Under the pieces are notes generated by a model. That model was given only the letters and a program-made list of their open reading frames with translations. It had not been told where the DNA came from and did no database searches. Shown one piece after another: positions 34,153 through 42,678 of a stretch of DNA of 64,000 nt. This stretch comes from Alistipes sp. Lineage in GTDB: Bacteria; Bacteroidota; Bacteroidia; Bacteroidales; Rikenellaceae. The translations under genes were made by a program, and so were the position numbers. The DNA is taken from contig JAFVIB010000044.1 in assembly GCA_017474235.1 (NCBI GenBank), positions 1-64,000 of the forward strand, given 5' to 3'. How positions within the stretch are numbered: position 1 is the first letter of the stretch; every line of letters begins with the position of its first letter.

Positions 34153-34467
34153 ATGATTACAATGTTACAGGCAGCTGCACAGCAGCCACAGGGTGCAGGC
34201 TGGACTTTTTGGGTTATGATTGGCGCAATGATTCTCATTATGTGGCTCTTTATGTGGCGTCCTGAGTCAAAGCGTCGTAAGCAGATGCAGGAGTTTATCG
34301 CAAACCTTAAGAAAGGCGATAAGATTATCACAGCAGGTGGTATCCACGGCACTGTTAAGGAGGTAAAGGAGACAACTCTTCTTATCGAGGTTGATAGCGA
34401 TGTTACCCTCCGTATCGAGAAGAATATGGTTGTTGCCGACAACTCAGCACAGACAGCTCAGAAGTAA
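34153..34467 (+). CDS. yajC: Preprotein translocase subunit YajC
   Basis: 104 residues: one membrane helix (W-V-M-I-G-A-M-I-L-I-M-W-L-F-M-W-R-P) directly followed by R-P-E-S-K-R-R-K-Q-M-Q-E-F and the G-D-K-I-I-T-A-G-G-I-H-G-T-V conserved YajC soluble region. Accessory to SecDF in the Sec translocon. An internal Met (34162, third codon after) is an alternative start. Its TAA overlaps the next ATG by one base. Confidence 0.93.
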   Translation: MITMLQAAAQQPQGAGWTFWVMIGAMILIMWLFMWRPESKRRKQMQEFIANLKKGDKIITAGGIHGTVKEVKETTLLIEVDSDVTLRIEKNMVVADNSAQTAQK

Positions 34468-34724
34468 TGGCAACAAAGAGTAACATATACTACCCTATCG
34501 GCACCTGCTCGCAGGCTATTCTGACCGAAATTGACGGCGATACTATTGTTCGCGTGCAGTTTGTCGGCGGATGTAGCGGTAACACTCAAGGCATTGCTGC
34601 ACTTGTTGCGGGTATGAAGGTCGATGATGCAATCGCCCGTCTTGAGGGTATCGACTGCGCCGGTCGCGGCACCTCTTGCCCCGATCAGCTCGCCAAAGCC
34701 CTCAGAAAGATTGCAAAGGAGTAG
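34467..34724 (+). CDS. TSCPD domain protein (TIGR03905 family)
   Basis: 85 residues: Y-Y-P-I-G-T-C-S near the N-terminus, V-Q-F-V-G-G-C-S-G-N-T-Q-G and a terminal C-A-G-R-G-T-S-C-P-D-Q-L-A-K-A-L. The T-S-C-P-D motif is that of the C-terminal zinc/cysteine domain of class II ribonucleotide reductases, here as a stand-alone protein. Function unknown. Translationally coupled to yajC (TAATG). Confidence 0.88.
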   Translation: MATKSNIYYPIGTCSQAILTEIDGDTIVRVQFVGGCSGNTQGIAALVAGMKVDDAIARLEGIDCAGRGTSCPDQLAKALRKIAKE

Positions 34725-34743
34725 TATTATACACTCATTCTAC

Positions 34744-34780
34744 AATAGAGCGTGTCCAAACTGATTGGGCACGCTCTATT
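34744..34780 (+). terminator. Terminator hairpin after the nusB-yajC operon
   Basis: A 16-bp stem with one wobble (34744-34759 with 34765-34780); AATAG/CTATT flanks instead of a long T-run. Confidence 0.75.
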
Positions 34781-34848
34781 TGTCAGTAGTTCAGACTGAG
34801 AAGCTCAGCGGGCACTCTTTTTGTTAGTGATAGATAAAAACTATCGCT

Positions 34849-36057
34849 ATGAAAATCAACACAGGTAAGGGAAATATAACCCTGATAACACTTATTGCAA
34901 TTTGGTCTGTGTCAGCAGTAACATCTCTGCCCGGGCTTGCCGTATCGCCTATACTTGGCGATATGAACAACATCTTTCCAAAGGCATCAGATCTTGAAAT
35001 TCAAATGCTTACATCGCTGCCGAGTCTGCTGATAATCCCATTTGTGCTACTTGCAGGACGGCTCTCTACGGGGCGTGATAAGTTACCGATGTTATACCTC
35101 GGACTTGCTATTTTTACACTCTGCGGAGTGGCTTGTTTAATGGCAAAGAGTATGACGGCACTTATCATTATAAGTTCTATCCTCGGCATTGGTGCAGGTA
35201 TGATTATACCCCTTTCGACGGGTCTTGTGGTCGATTATTTCACGGGTGACTTTCGTGTCAAGCAGCTCGGTTACAGCTCCGCGATAAATAATTTGACACT
35301 TGTCGGTGCAACAGCTCTGACGGGCTATGTTGCCGATATAAATTGGCATCTCTCTTTTCTTGTCTATCTCCTACCCGGAGTCTCACTGCTGCTCTGCCTT
35401 GCCCTGCGACGCGAGAGTGCCGCAGCAGAGCCTATGGAGAGCGACCAATACAAGCAACAGAGCATAAACAAACGACACTTGGCAGTGCTGACTCTCTTCT
35501 ACTTTGTCATCACTTTTGCCAGCCTTGTAGTGACCTTTGACACCGCTTTTCTATTCGAGAAGTACAAGATACGACAAGAGCTTGCCGGAGTGAGCATTTC
35601 GCTCTTTTTCCTCGCCATTATGCTCCCCGGACTGTTTCTGAGTCATATTATAAAATACACCCGCTCATATACAAATGTAATAAGCACCCTGCTACTGACA
35701 TTGGGACTGCTCTCTATGACAATCTTCAAAAGCCCCGCAATGCTTGTTATAGGCGTCATTCTCTCGGGATTTGGTTACGGAATTATGCAACCGCTAATCT
35801 ACGATAAAGCGGCAATCATAGCACCACCGCACCTTGCCACGCAAGCACTATCTATCGTTATGGCAGCCAACTATATAGCCATAATTCTATGCCCCTTTAT
35901 AATCGATGCCGTCCGCAAGCTGTTTGCAACACAAAGTATCTCATTCAGTTTTGGAATTTGTGCAGTAGTGGCGGCAGTGACGACATTGATAGCCTTTATC
36001 GGCAAATCAGACTTTGCATTAGGGCTTGACAAGTCGTATTATTCTACAAAAAATTGA
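34849..36057 (+). CDS. MFS transporter
   Basis: 402 residues with 12 predicted helices, G-R-L-S-T-G-R-D-K-L-P in the loop between helices 2 and 3 (the MFS A-motif region) and P-L-S-T-G-L-V-V-D-Y-F in helix 4. Helix content and M-F-S signature residues fit an efflux/multidrug-type permease (DHA1 set), but the substrate is unknown. Separate from neighbours: preceded by one terminator and followed by another. Confidence 0.85.
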   Translation: MKINTGKGNITLITLIAIWSVSAVTSLPGLAVSPILGDMNNIFPKASDLEIQMLTSLPSLLIIPFVLLAGRLSTGRDKLPMLYLGLAIFTLCGVACLMAKSMTALIIISSILGIGAGMIIPLSTGLVVDYFTGDFRVKQLGYSSAINNLTLVGATALTGYVADINWHLSFLVYLLPGVSLLLCLALRRESAAAEPMESDQYKQQSINKRHLAVLTLFYFVITFASLVVTFDTAFLFEKYKIRQELAGVSISLFFLAIMLPGLFLSHIIKYTRSYTNVISTLLLTLGLLSMTIFKSPAMLVIGVILSGFGYGIMQPLIYDKAAIIAPPHLATQALSIVMAANYIAIILCPFIIDAVRKLFATQSISFSFGICAVVAAVTTLIAFIGKSDFALGLDKSYYSTKN

Positions 36058-36062
36058 GTTTT

Positions 36063-36101
36063 GAGTGTCGAAATTGAGTATTTTTCGACACTCTTCTTTT
36101 T
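36063..36101 (+). terminator. Intrinsic terminator after the MFS gene
   Basis: GAGTGTCGA (36063-36071) pairs with TCGACACTC (36085-36093), then TTCTTTTT. Confidence 0.8.
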
Positions 36102-36119
36102 ATTTTGAGCATATTTTTG

Positions 36120-36127
36120 TATCTTTG
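36120..36127 (+). promoter_or_regulatory. -7 box of the yitT-miaB-ychF transcript
   Basis: TATCTTTG, 20 bp before the ATG at 36148; the -33 region is only T-rich. Confidence 0.55.
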
Positions 36128-36147
36128 ACCGCTAAATATATACTAAT

Positions 36148-37140
36148 ATGGATATCAAGTCTTTAACACAGCCTATGTTCTCCCTTAAATGGTGGAGTTC
36201 TTGGTTTTTCATCCTGCTTGGTTGCACTCTGCTTGCTGCGGGTTATGTATTCTTTATCAGCCCATACAACATTGTTCCGGGCGGTATTTATGGTGCAAGT
36301 ATTGTGTTGCACAATATCTTCCCTGGCATTCAGGTTGGTACCTTCGGCTATATGTTCGACATTCCGCTGCTTGCGCTTGCCTTTATGATTTTCGGAAGTA
36401 AGTTTGGTGCGCGAACAATTGTTGCTGCGCTCTACACTCCGGGCTGTATGAACTTGATTACCAAGCTCAGTTTTCCTAACGAGGAGGCTATGCGTACGCT
36501 CGATCCTTCACAGATGTTGGGCGGTATTCTCGACTTGTCAGACCATCTGATGCTTGCCTCATTTATCGGCTCTGTATTCCTCGGTGTAGGTGTAGGTCTT
36601 GTTGTACGCCAGCAGGCAACTACCGGTGGTACAGATATCGTAGCGATGATGATTCAGAAGTACTTCCACATCGGTTTTTCAAATGCAGTGCTTATAGCCG
36701 ACTCTGTAGTAGTTCTCTCAGGACTTCTTGTTATCGGTTTTGGTATCGGCACAGGCGAGCCTGACCCGCAGGGTTGGCTATTGTCACTCTACTCGCTCAT
36801 TACTATCTATGTCACTTCACGAGTATTGGCGTATGTTATCAATGGAGCTTCGTACAACAAGCTGATTTTCATTGTACTCAATAAACACAACGACACACTG
36901 AAGGAGTTTATCCTCAAAGACCTTGACCGCTCTGCCACATACATTCAGGCACGCGGTATGTATTCAAATGACGATAAGGAGATGATTTTCCTTGTTGTTC
37001 CAAATAAGGATGTACCGCTTGTTCAGAGCACAATCCGCGAGGTTGACCCATCGGCATTTATTGTAGTAACAGATGCTTATGACACCTTTGGCGAGGGCTT
37101 CAAGCCACTACCGACAAAGGATGAAATTCAAAACATATAA
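36148..37140 (+). CDS. YitT family membrane protein (DUF161 + DUF2179)
   Basis: 330 residues. Five to six membrane helices with the family marks G-Y-V-F-F-I-S-P-Y-N-I-V-P-G-G-I-Y-G-A-S and R-Q-Q-A-T-T-G-G-T-D-I-V-A-M-M, then a cytoplasmic DUF2179 domain (T-Y-I-Q-A-R-G-M-Y-S-N-D-D-K-E-M-I-F-L-V-V). The family is widespread; function not established. Probably one transcript with miaB, which starts 11 bp later. Confidence 0.9.
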   Translation: MDIKSLTQPMFSLKWWSSWFFILLGCTLLAAGYVFFISPYNIVPGGIYGASIVLHNIFPGIQVGTFGYMFDIPLLALAFMIFGSKFGARTIVAALYTPGCMNLITKLSFPNEEAMRTLDPSQMLGGILDLSDHLMLASFIGSVFLGVGVGLVVRQQATTGGTDIVAMMIQKYFHIGFSNAVLIADSVVVLSGLLVIGFGIGTGEPDPQGWLLSLYSLITIYVTSRVLAYVINGASYNKLIFIVLNKHNDTLKEFILKDLDRSATYIQARGMYSNDDKEMIFLVVPNKDVPLVQSTIREVDPSAFIVVTDAYDTFGEGFKPLPTKDEIQNI

Positions 37141-37151
37141 ACTTAACAATT

Positions 37152-38501
37152 TTGAAGATTAACTCACTGCGCCCCCTTACAGGAGAGGGCAGAAAACTAT
37201 TCATAGAGACCTACGGCTGCCAGATGAATGCCGGAGATAGCGAGATTGTTGTCTCCATAATGCAGCAGGAGGGGTATCGCTATACAGAGAATATTGACGA
37301 GGCTGATATAATCCTTATCAACACCTGCTCAATTAGAGATAATGCAGAGCAGCGCATCTGGGGCAGACTCTCTGCTATGCGTCAATTGAAGCGTCGCAAG
37401 CCGAGCCTTATTGTCGGAATTATCGGCTGTATGGCAGAGCGACTCAAAGAGCAGCTTATAGAGAAAGGCACCGGTGTAGATATTGTTGCAGGTCCGGACT
37501 CTTATCGCTCTCTGCCTGAGCTTGTGCGTACAGCAGAGGATGGCACTAAGGGTATCAATGTCGAGCTGTCAAAGGAGGAGACATACGCAGAGATTGCACC
37601 TGTTCGCCTTGACCGCAACGGCGTGAGTGCTTTTATAGCCATTATGCGTGGTTGTAACAACTACTGTGCATATTGCGTTGTCCCATATACACGAGGCATA
37701 GAGCGCAGTCGTGACCCTCAGACTATTGTAGCCGAGGCGCGTACGCTATTTGAGAACGGTTATCGTGAAGTTACGCTTTTGGGACAAAATGTAAACTCAT
37801 ACAGCTTTGGCGAGGTCGGTTTCCCGGAACTTATGGCTATGGTTGCCGAGATTTCACCACTTTTGCGTGTACGCTTCGCAACATCTCATCCAAAGGATAT
37901 CTCAGACCGTTTGTTAGAGGTTATGGCGCGCTACGATAATATCTGCAAGGCTATCCACCTTCCGGCGCAGAGCGGCAGTAACGAGATGCTTGGGAAGATG
38001 AACCGCAAATATACTCGCGAGTGGTATTTGGAGCGTATTGCAGCTATTCGTCGCTATATGCCTGATTGTGCAATATCAACAGACCTTATTGCAGGTTTCT
38101 GTGGAGAGACTTTGGAGGACCATCAGCAGACACTCTCGCTGATGAAAGAGGTGGGTTATGCTTCGGCATTTATGTTTAAGTACTCGGAGCGTCCGGGTAC
38201 ATTCTCGGCTCGCCACTTTGAGGATGATATTGCGGATGATGAGAAGACTCGTCGTCTCAATGAGATTATCGCCCTGCAAAATAGTCTGTCGGTAGTATCT
38301 AACGAGGCTGAAATAGGCAAAGTGCGTCAGGTACTTGTCGAAGGTACTTCAAAGCGTAGTGACGAGCAGATGTGCGGTCGTACATCTCAGAACAAGATGG
38401 TTATTTTTGACCGTGGCGACCATAAGGCTGGTGACTATATCACAGTCAAGATTACAAGTTGCTCTTCTGCAACCCTTTTTGGAGAAGAGATATTTGAATA
38501 A
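37152..38501 (+). CDS. miaB: tRNA-2-methylthio-N6-dimethylallyladenosine synthase MiaB
   Basis: 449 residues if translation starts at the TTG at 37152; no ATG or GTG precedes the conserved region, so a rare start codon is likely. Cluster-binding cysteines of the N-terminal UPF0004 domain are present (Y-G-C23-Q-M-N, N-T-C-S, G-C-M-A-E-R), the radical-SAM motif is C-N-N-Y-C-A-Y-C, and a C-terminal TRAM domain follows. It adds a methylthio group to i6A37 of tRNAs reading U-starting codons (including tRNA-Ser). Confidence 0.95.
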   Translation: MKINSLRPLTGEGRKLFIETYGCQMNAGDSEIVVSIMQQEGYRYTENIDEADIILINTCSIRDNAEQRIWGRLSAMRQLKRRKPSLIVGIIGCMAERLKEQLIEKGTGVDIVAGPDSYRSLPELVRTAEDGTKGINVELSKEETYAEIAPVRLDRNGVSAFIAIMRGCNNYCAYCVVPYTRGIERSRDPQTIVAEARTLFENGYREVTLLGQNVNSYSFGEVGFPELMAMVAEISPLLRVRFATSHPKDISDRLLEVMARYDNICKAIHLPAQSGSNEMLGKMNRKYTREWYLERIAAIRRYMPDCAISTDLIAGFCGETLEDHQQTLSLMKEVGYASAFMFKYSERPGTFSARHFEDDIADDEKTRRLNEIIALQNSLSVVSNEAEIGKVRQVLVEGTSKRSDEQMCGRTSQNKMVIFDRGDHKAGDYITVKITSCSSATLFGEEIFE

Positions 38502-38530
38502 GAGGTATAAACAAAAAAATATAACATTTT

Positions 38531-39631
38531 ATGGCTTTACAATGTGGAATTGTCGGACTTCCGAATGTCGGCAAATCAACACTCTTTAACTGTCTGTCGA
38601 ATGCAAAGGCGCAGTCGGCAAACTTTCCTTTCTGTACTATCGAACCCAATGTAGGTGTAATTACCGTACCTGACGAGCGACTGATAAAGCTTGCCGAGAT
38701 AGATAATCCGAAGCGAGTAATCCCGACAACTATCGAGATTGTAGATATTGCCGGTCTTGTAAAGGGTGCATCAAAGGGCGAAGGTCTTGGTAATAAATTC
38801 CTTGCCAATATTCGTAATACAAATGCAATTATCCATGTTTTGCGCTGCTTTGAGGATGGTAATATTACCCATGTGGATGGCAGTGTAGATCCTGTGCGCG
38901 ATAAGGGCGTTATCGACACCGAGCTTCAGCTCAAAGACCTTGAGACTGTAGAAAATCGTATTGCAAAGGTTGCAAAGCAGGCTCAAACCGGTGGCGACAA
39001 GATAGCAAAGCGTCAGTATGATATTCTTCTGCGCTATAAGGAGGCTTTAGAGCAGGGTCTCTCTGCTCGTACTGTTGAGTTAGACAAGGAAGAGAGAAAA
39101 GTTGTGCAAGATCTTAACCTGCTGACAGATAAGCCTGTACTTTACCTCTGCAATGTGGATGAGAAGAGTGCCGTTACGGGTAACAAATACACAGAGGCTG
39201 TTGCCGAGGCTATTAAGGACGAGAATGCAGAGATGCTCATCGTTGCAGCAGCAACTGAGGCAGATATTGCCGAGCTTGAGAGCTATGAGGAGCGTCAGAT
39301 GTTCCTCGAAGATATGGGTCTTACCGAGTCGGGCGTGAGCCGTCTTATCAAGTCTGCATATCGCCTGCTCAATCTTGAGACCTTCTTTACAACAGGTGCA
39401 GATGAGTCTCGTGCGTGGACATATGTTCGTGGTGCAAAGGCTCCACAGGCGGCAGGTACTATCCATACAGATTTCGAGAAGGGCTTTATCCGCGCAGAGG
39501 TTATCAAGTATGATGATTATGTTACACTCGGCTCAGAGAAGGCTTGCCGCGATGTAGGAAAGATTGGCATTGAAGGTAAAGAGTATGTTGTTCAGGATGG
39601 CGACATAATGCACTTCCTCTTCAATGTTTAA
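38531..39631 (+). CDS. ychF: Redox-regulated ATPase YchF/OLA1
   Basis: 366 residues. P-loop G9-L-P-N-V-G-K-S-T17, switch region [26 protein letters not shown] (G3), and the C-terminal TGS-like domain ending in [13 protein letters not shown]. An Obg-family P-loop protein preferring ATP, ribosome-associated and linked to stress responses. Follows miaB by 29 bp. Confidence 0.96.
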   Translation: MALQCGIVGLPNVGKSTLFNCLSNAKAQSANFPFCTIEPNVGVITVPDERLIKLAEIDNPKRVIPTTIEIVDIAGLVKGASKGEGLGNKFLANIRNTNAIIHVLRCFEDGNITHVDGSVDPVRDKGVIDTELQLKDLETVENRIAKVAKQAQTGGDKIAKRQYDILLRYKEALEQGLSARTVELDKEERKVVQDLNLLTDKPVLYLCNVDEKSAVTGNKYTEAVAEAIKDENAEMLIVAAATEADIAELESYEERQMFLEDMGLTESGVSRLIKSAYRLLNLETFFTTGADESRAWTYVRGAKAPQAAGTIHTDFEKGFIRAEVIKYDDYVTLGSEKACRDVGKIGIEGKEYVVQDGDIMHFLFNV

Positions 39632-39669
39632 TGCGACATTTAGAACACTACTATATCCAATAAAACCTC

Positions 39670-39677
39670 TATTTTTG
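39670..39677 (+). promoter_or_regulatory. -7 box of the steroid-reductase-like operon
   Basis: TATTTTTG, 5 bp before the ATG at 39683, so the operon mRNA should be almost leaderless. The -33 region has no TTTG, which fits a regulated promoter. Confidence 0.5.
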
Positions 39678-39682
39678 CAGTT

Positions 39683-40453
39683 ATGTTTACACTTGCAACA
39701 TATAATACCTTTCTTATCGTCATGGCAGCTGTTGCCGTGGTGGTATTTATAGTTCTCTATTTTGTTGATGCCGGCTATGGGTATCTGTTCAACCCCAAGT
39801 TCGGTTTTCCTATCCCCAATAGGGTTGCATGGGTACTTATGGAGTCGCCGGTGTTTATTATAATGACTATTCTGTGGTGGTTATCTGATGTTCGCTTTGA
39901 GGTAGCTCCACTTGTACTGTTTATTATATTCCAGACACACTATTTCCAGCGTTCATTCATCTTCCCGCTCCTGATTCGCGGCAACTCAAAGATGCCATTC
40001 GGAATTATGCTTATGGGTATGATATTCAACTCTTTAAATGCAATTATGCAGGGCGGTTGGATATTCTACTTGGCTCAGGAGCAGGGTTACTATGACGGCT
40101 GGATGTGTAAACCATACATATATATAGGTGCAGCAATATGGCTTGCAGGTTTTATTATCAACCTGCACTCTGACTACATTATTCGCCACTTGCGTAAGCC
40201 GGGCGATACAAAGCACTACATCCCAAAAGGTGGAATGTTCCGCTATGTATCATCGGCAAACTACTTTGGCGAGCTGACAGAGTGGGTAGGCTTTGCTGTT
40301 GCAAGTTGGTCTTGGGCAGGTGTAGTCTTTGCCCTTTGGACCTTTGCAAACCTCGGACCGCGTGCAAACTCGCTCTACAAACGCTATGAGCGCGAGTTTG
40401 GCGAAGAGTTTACATCCTTAGGTAGAAAACGAATAATCCCATTTATCTATTAA
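39683..40453 (+). CDS. 3-oxo-5-alpha-steroid 4-dehydrogenase (SRD5A)-like membrane reductase
   Basis: 256 residues with six to seven membrane helices. The C-terminal region has the steroid 5-alpha-reductase/ICMT-like signature: G-G-M-F-R-Y-V-S-S-A-N-Y-F-G-E, then N-L-G-P-R-A-N-S-L-Y-K-R-Y-E-R-E-F and a final R-K-R-I-I-P-F-I-Y, matching SRD5A C-termini (NADPH and substrate site). Predicted reaction: NADPH-dependent reduction of the delta4 double bond of 3-oxo-delta4 steroids or bile acids to the 5-alpha (allo) form. First gene of a tight operon with an old-yellow-enzyme and an SDR gene (1-bp gaps), the same combination described for allo/iso bile-acid synthesis in gut Bacteroidota. Confidence 0.88.
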   Translation: MFTLATYNTFLIVMAAVAVVVFIVLYFVDAGYGYLFNPKFGFPIPNRVAWVLMESPVFIIMTILWWLSDVRFEVAPLVLFIIFQTHYFQRSFIFPLLIRGNSKMPFGIMLMGMIFNSLNAIMQGGWIFYLAQEQGYYDGWMCKPYIYIGAAIWLAGFIINLHSDYIIRHLRKPGDTKHYIPKGGMFRYVSSANYFGELTEWVGFAVASWSWAGVVFALWTFANLGPRANSLYKRYEREFGEEFTSLGRKRIIPFIY

Positions 40454-40454
40454 T

Positions 40455-41696
40455 ATGAAGAAAGATTTACAAGAGTCTAAACTCTTTACCCCATATAAGA
40501 TGGGTCCTGTAACTCTTCGTAACCGAGTAATTCGCTCGGCTGCCTTTGAGAGTATGGGTAAGGACTTTGCTCCGACACAGGACTTAAAAGACTACCACAC
40601 AAGCGTTGCTCGTGGCGGTGTGGGTATGACAACTCTTGCCTATGCATCTATTAACCGTAGCGGAGTATCGTTCAACTCTCAGCTTTGGTTGCGCGACGAG
40701 ATTATACCTCAGCTGCGCGACATTACCGAGGCTGTGCATAACGAGGGTGCTGCCGTAGGTGTTCAAATTGGTCACTGTGGAAATATGACCCACTGGTCAA
40801 CCGCCGGTTCGTTCCCCGTATCGGCATCTAACGGATTTAACCTCTACTCCCCTACCTTCCACCGTCGTATGAGCCATAGCGAGATAGCGCAGACTGCAAA
40901 GGATTTCGGCAAGGCTGTCTATACGGCTCACGAGGCTGGTTTTGACTCTGTTGAGGTACACGCAGGTCACGGATACCTTATCTCTCAGTTCCTCTCTCCG
41001 TGGACAAATCGTCGTAGAGATGAATTTGGAGGCTCACTTGAAAACCGTATGCGCTTTATGAAGATGTGCCTTACCGAGGTTATGGAGGCTGCTGCTAAGT
41101 GCAATATGGCGGTACTTGTAAAGCACAATATGGAGGATGGCTTCAAGAGTGGTATTCAGATTCCTGAGAGTATAGAGATTGCTAAAGAGATTGAAAAGTT
41201 TGGCGTACACGGCATAGTACTCTCTTCAGGCTTTGTTTCTCGCGCCCCAATGGTGGTTATGCGCGGTCGTATCCCTACAAAGACTATGGGCTACTATATG
41301 GGTTGGAACGAGTGGTTGCAGAAGATTGTCGTTTCACTCTTTGGTCAGTGGATGATTAAGGACTACGACTTTGAGGAGTGCTTCTTCCTTGAAAATGCAA
41401 AGAAGTTCCGTGCAGAGCTTAAGGGTCCGCTGGTATATGTTGGCGGTCTTGTATCGCGTGAGGGTATCGAAAAGGTTCTTGACGAGGGATTTGAGATGGT
41501 GCAGATGGCACGCGCGCTGGTAAACGACCCTGCATTTATCAACAAACTGCGCGAGGGAGACTTTACTACCCGTGCAGGTTGCGACCACCGCGACTACTGC
41601 ATCGCCCGTATGTATTCAGATAAGATGATATGTTGTCACAACTGCACCGAGCATATTCCGGAGCGTTTGTGGAAAGAGTTGCGTAAAATTAAGTAA
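40455..41696 (+). CDS. Old-yellow-enzyme NADH:flavin oxidoreductase, BaiCD-related (candidate 5-beta-reductase)
   Basis: 413 residues: FMN-binding TIM barrel with L-F-T-P-Y-K-M-G-P-V-T-L-R-N-R-V, V-Q-I-G-H-C-G, H-A-G-H-G-Y-L-I-S-Q-F-L-S-P and N-R-R-R-D-E-F-G-G-S-L-E-N-R, all standard for the 2,4-dienoyl-CoA/enone reductase branch that includes BaiCD/BaiH. It stops after the barrel and a cysteine-rich end (G-C-D-H-R-D-Y-C..M-I-C-C-H-N-C), so the C-terminal FAD/NAD domain of full BaiCD-type enzymes (~640 residues) is missing; the cysteines could still hold an Fe-S cluster. By context it likely reduces a 3-oxo-delta4 steroid, possibly to the 5-beta form. Confidence 0.85.
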   Translation: MKKDLQESKLFTPYKMGPVTLRNRVIRSAAFESMGKDFAPTQDLKDYHTSVARGGVGMTTLAYASINRSGVSFNSQLWLRDEIIPQLRDITEAVHNEGAAVGVQIGHCGNMTHWSTAGSFPVSASNGFNLYSPTFHRRMSHSEIAQTAKDFGKAVYTAHEAGFDSVEVHAGHGYLISQFLSPWTNRRRDEFGGSLENRMRFMKMCLTEVMEAAAKCNMAVLVKHNMEDGFKSGIQIPESIEIAKEIEKFGVHGIVLSSGFVSRAPMVVMRGRIPTKTMGYYMGWNEWLQKIVVSLFGQWMIKDYDFEECFFLENAKKFRAELKGPLVYVGGLVSREGIEKVLDEGFEMVQMARALVNDPAFINKLREGDFTTRAGCDHRDYCIARMYSDKMICCHNCTEHIPERLWKELRKIK

Positions 41697-41697
41697 T

Positions 41698-42504
41698 ATG
41701 CGTCGTGGAGAGGTTGTAAAGGGTTCAAAGACCGCCCTTGTCACAGGTGCATCAACAGGCATCGGTCGTTGCTATGCCGAACAGCTGGCTGCTTTGGGCT
41801 ATAATCTTATTATCGTTAGTCGCGATGGCGAACTACTCAATAAAGCTGCAAGGGAAATTACTGATACACACGGAGTTAAAGTTAGTGTTTTAGCAAAAAA
41901 CCTCGCAACACTCACAGCCGCCGAGGAGCTTTACGAGTGGACAAAGAGCGAGGGTCATACGGTCAATGTACTTATAAATAATGCCGGAATGTTCTCATTC
42001 TGCGACATTCTTGACACCCCTACCGAGCGTATTAAAGAGACTATTCTGCTGCACGATGTAACAAACACTATGCTCTGTAAGCTCTTTGCAGCAGATATGG
42101 CATCTCGTGGTGGCGGACACATTCTCAATATGTCATCTTACTCTATTTGGATGCCTTGGCCCGGACTGTCGTTGTACAGCGCAAGTAAGGCATACCTAAA
42201 GTCGTTCTCTGTTGCCTTTGCAAAGGAGGTGCGCGAGAAAAAGGTCTATGTAACAGCAGTCTGCCCTGCCGGTATTGCCACTGACCTATACGGACTAAGT
42301 AAGAAGTGGCAAAAGATTGGACTTAATATCCACGCGCTATCTACTCCGAAGTTCTGCGCTCGTCGAGGTCTGAATAGTCTGTGGCGACGCCGACGCTCTG
42401 TAGTTCCTGACTGGTGGATGCGCCTACTTATACCAATTCTTGAGTATCTGCCGATGTTTATTCTGCGCTGGATGAGAGGTTTTACAAAGAAATGGCAGAA
42501 ATAA
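41698..42504 (+). CDS. SDR family oxidoreductase, candidate hydroxysteroid dehydrogenase
   Basis: 268 residues. Cofactor motif T-G-A-S-T-G-I-G-R at residues ~17-25, N-N-A-G-M near 96, catalytic Ser in L-N-M-S-S-Y and Y-S-A-S-K-A-Y. V-S-R-D after strand 2 leaves NAD versus NADP open. The C-terminal 50 residues are basic and hydrophobic (W-R-R-R-R-S-V..F-I-L-R-W-M-R-G), suggesting membrane association like 17-beta/3-beta-HSD relatives. Third gene of the operon; a 3-oxo/3-beta-hydroxysteroid activity is inferred from the neighbours. A terminator follows. Confidence 0.85.
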   Translation: MRRGEVVKGSKTALVTGASTGIGRCYAEQLAALGYNLIIVSRDGELLNKAAREITDTHGVKVSVLAKNLATLTAAEELYEWTKSEGHTVNVLINNAGMFSFCDILDTPTERIKETILLHDVTNTMLCKLFAADMASRGGGHILNMSSYSIWMPWPGLSLYSASKAYLKSFSVAFAKEVREKKVYVTAVCPAGIATDLYGLSKKWQKIGLNIHALSTPKFCARRGLNSLWRRRRSVVPDWWMRLLIPILEYLPMFILRWMRGFTKKWQK

Positions 42505-42524
42505 AATTAGTTTTGGACTATCAC

Positions 42525-42569
42525 AATACCAAAAAAAGTCTTTTTTATCGCTTTTTTTGGTATTTTTAT
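42525..42569 (+). terminator. Terminator of the steroid-reductase-like operon
   Basis: AATACCAAAAAAAG (42525-42538) pairs with CTTTTTTTGGTATT (42551-42564), then TTTATT. Confidence 0.8.
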
Positions 42570-42600
42570 TTGCATTTTTAATTAAAATCCCCTATTTTTG
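42569..42600 (+). promoter_or_regulatory. Promoter of the fimbrillin-like lipoprotein gene
   Basis: TTTG 42569-42572 and TATTTTTG 42593-42600, 20-bp spacer; leader of about 75 nt. Confidence 0.75.
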
Positions 42601-42678
42601 TAGGTGTGTATATATAATCGCAATTTTCCATTCTGTCGATTTATATTTAAATTAAATAACTAACATAATTATTAACTT

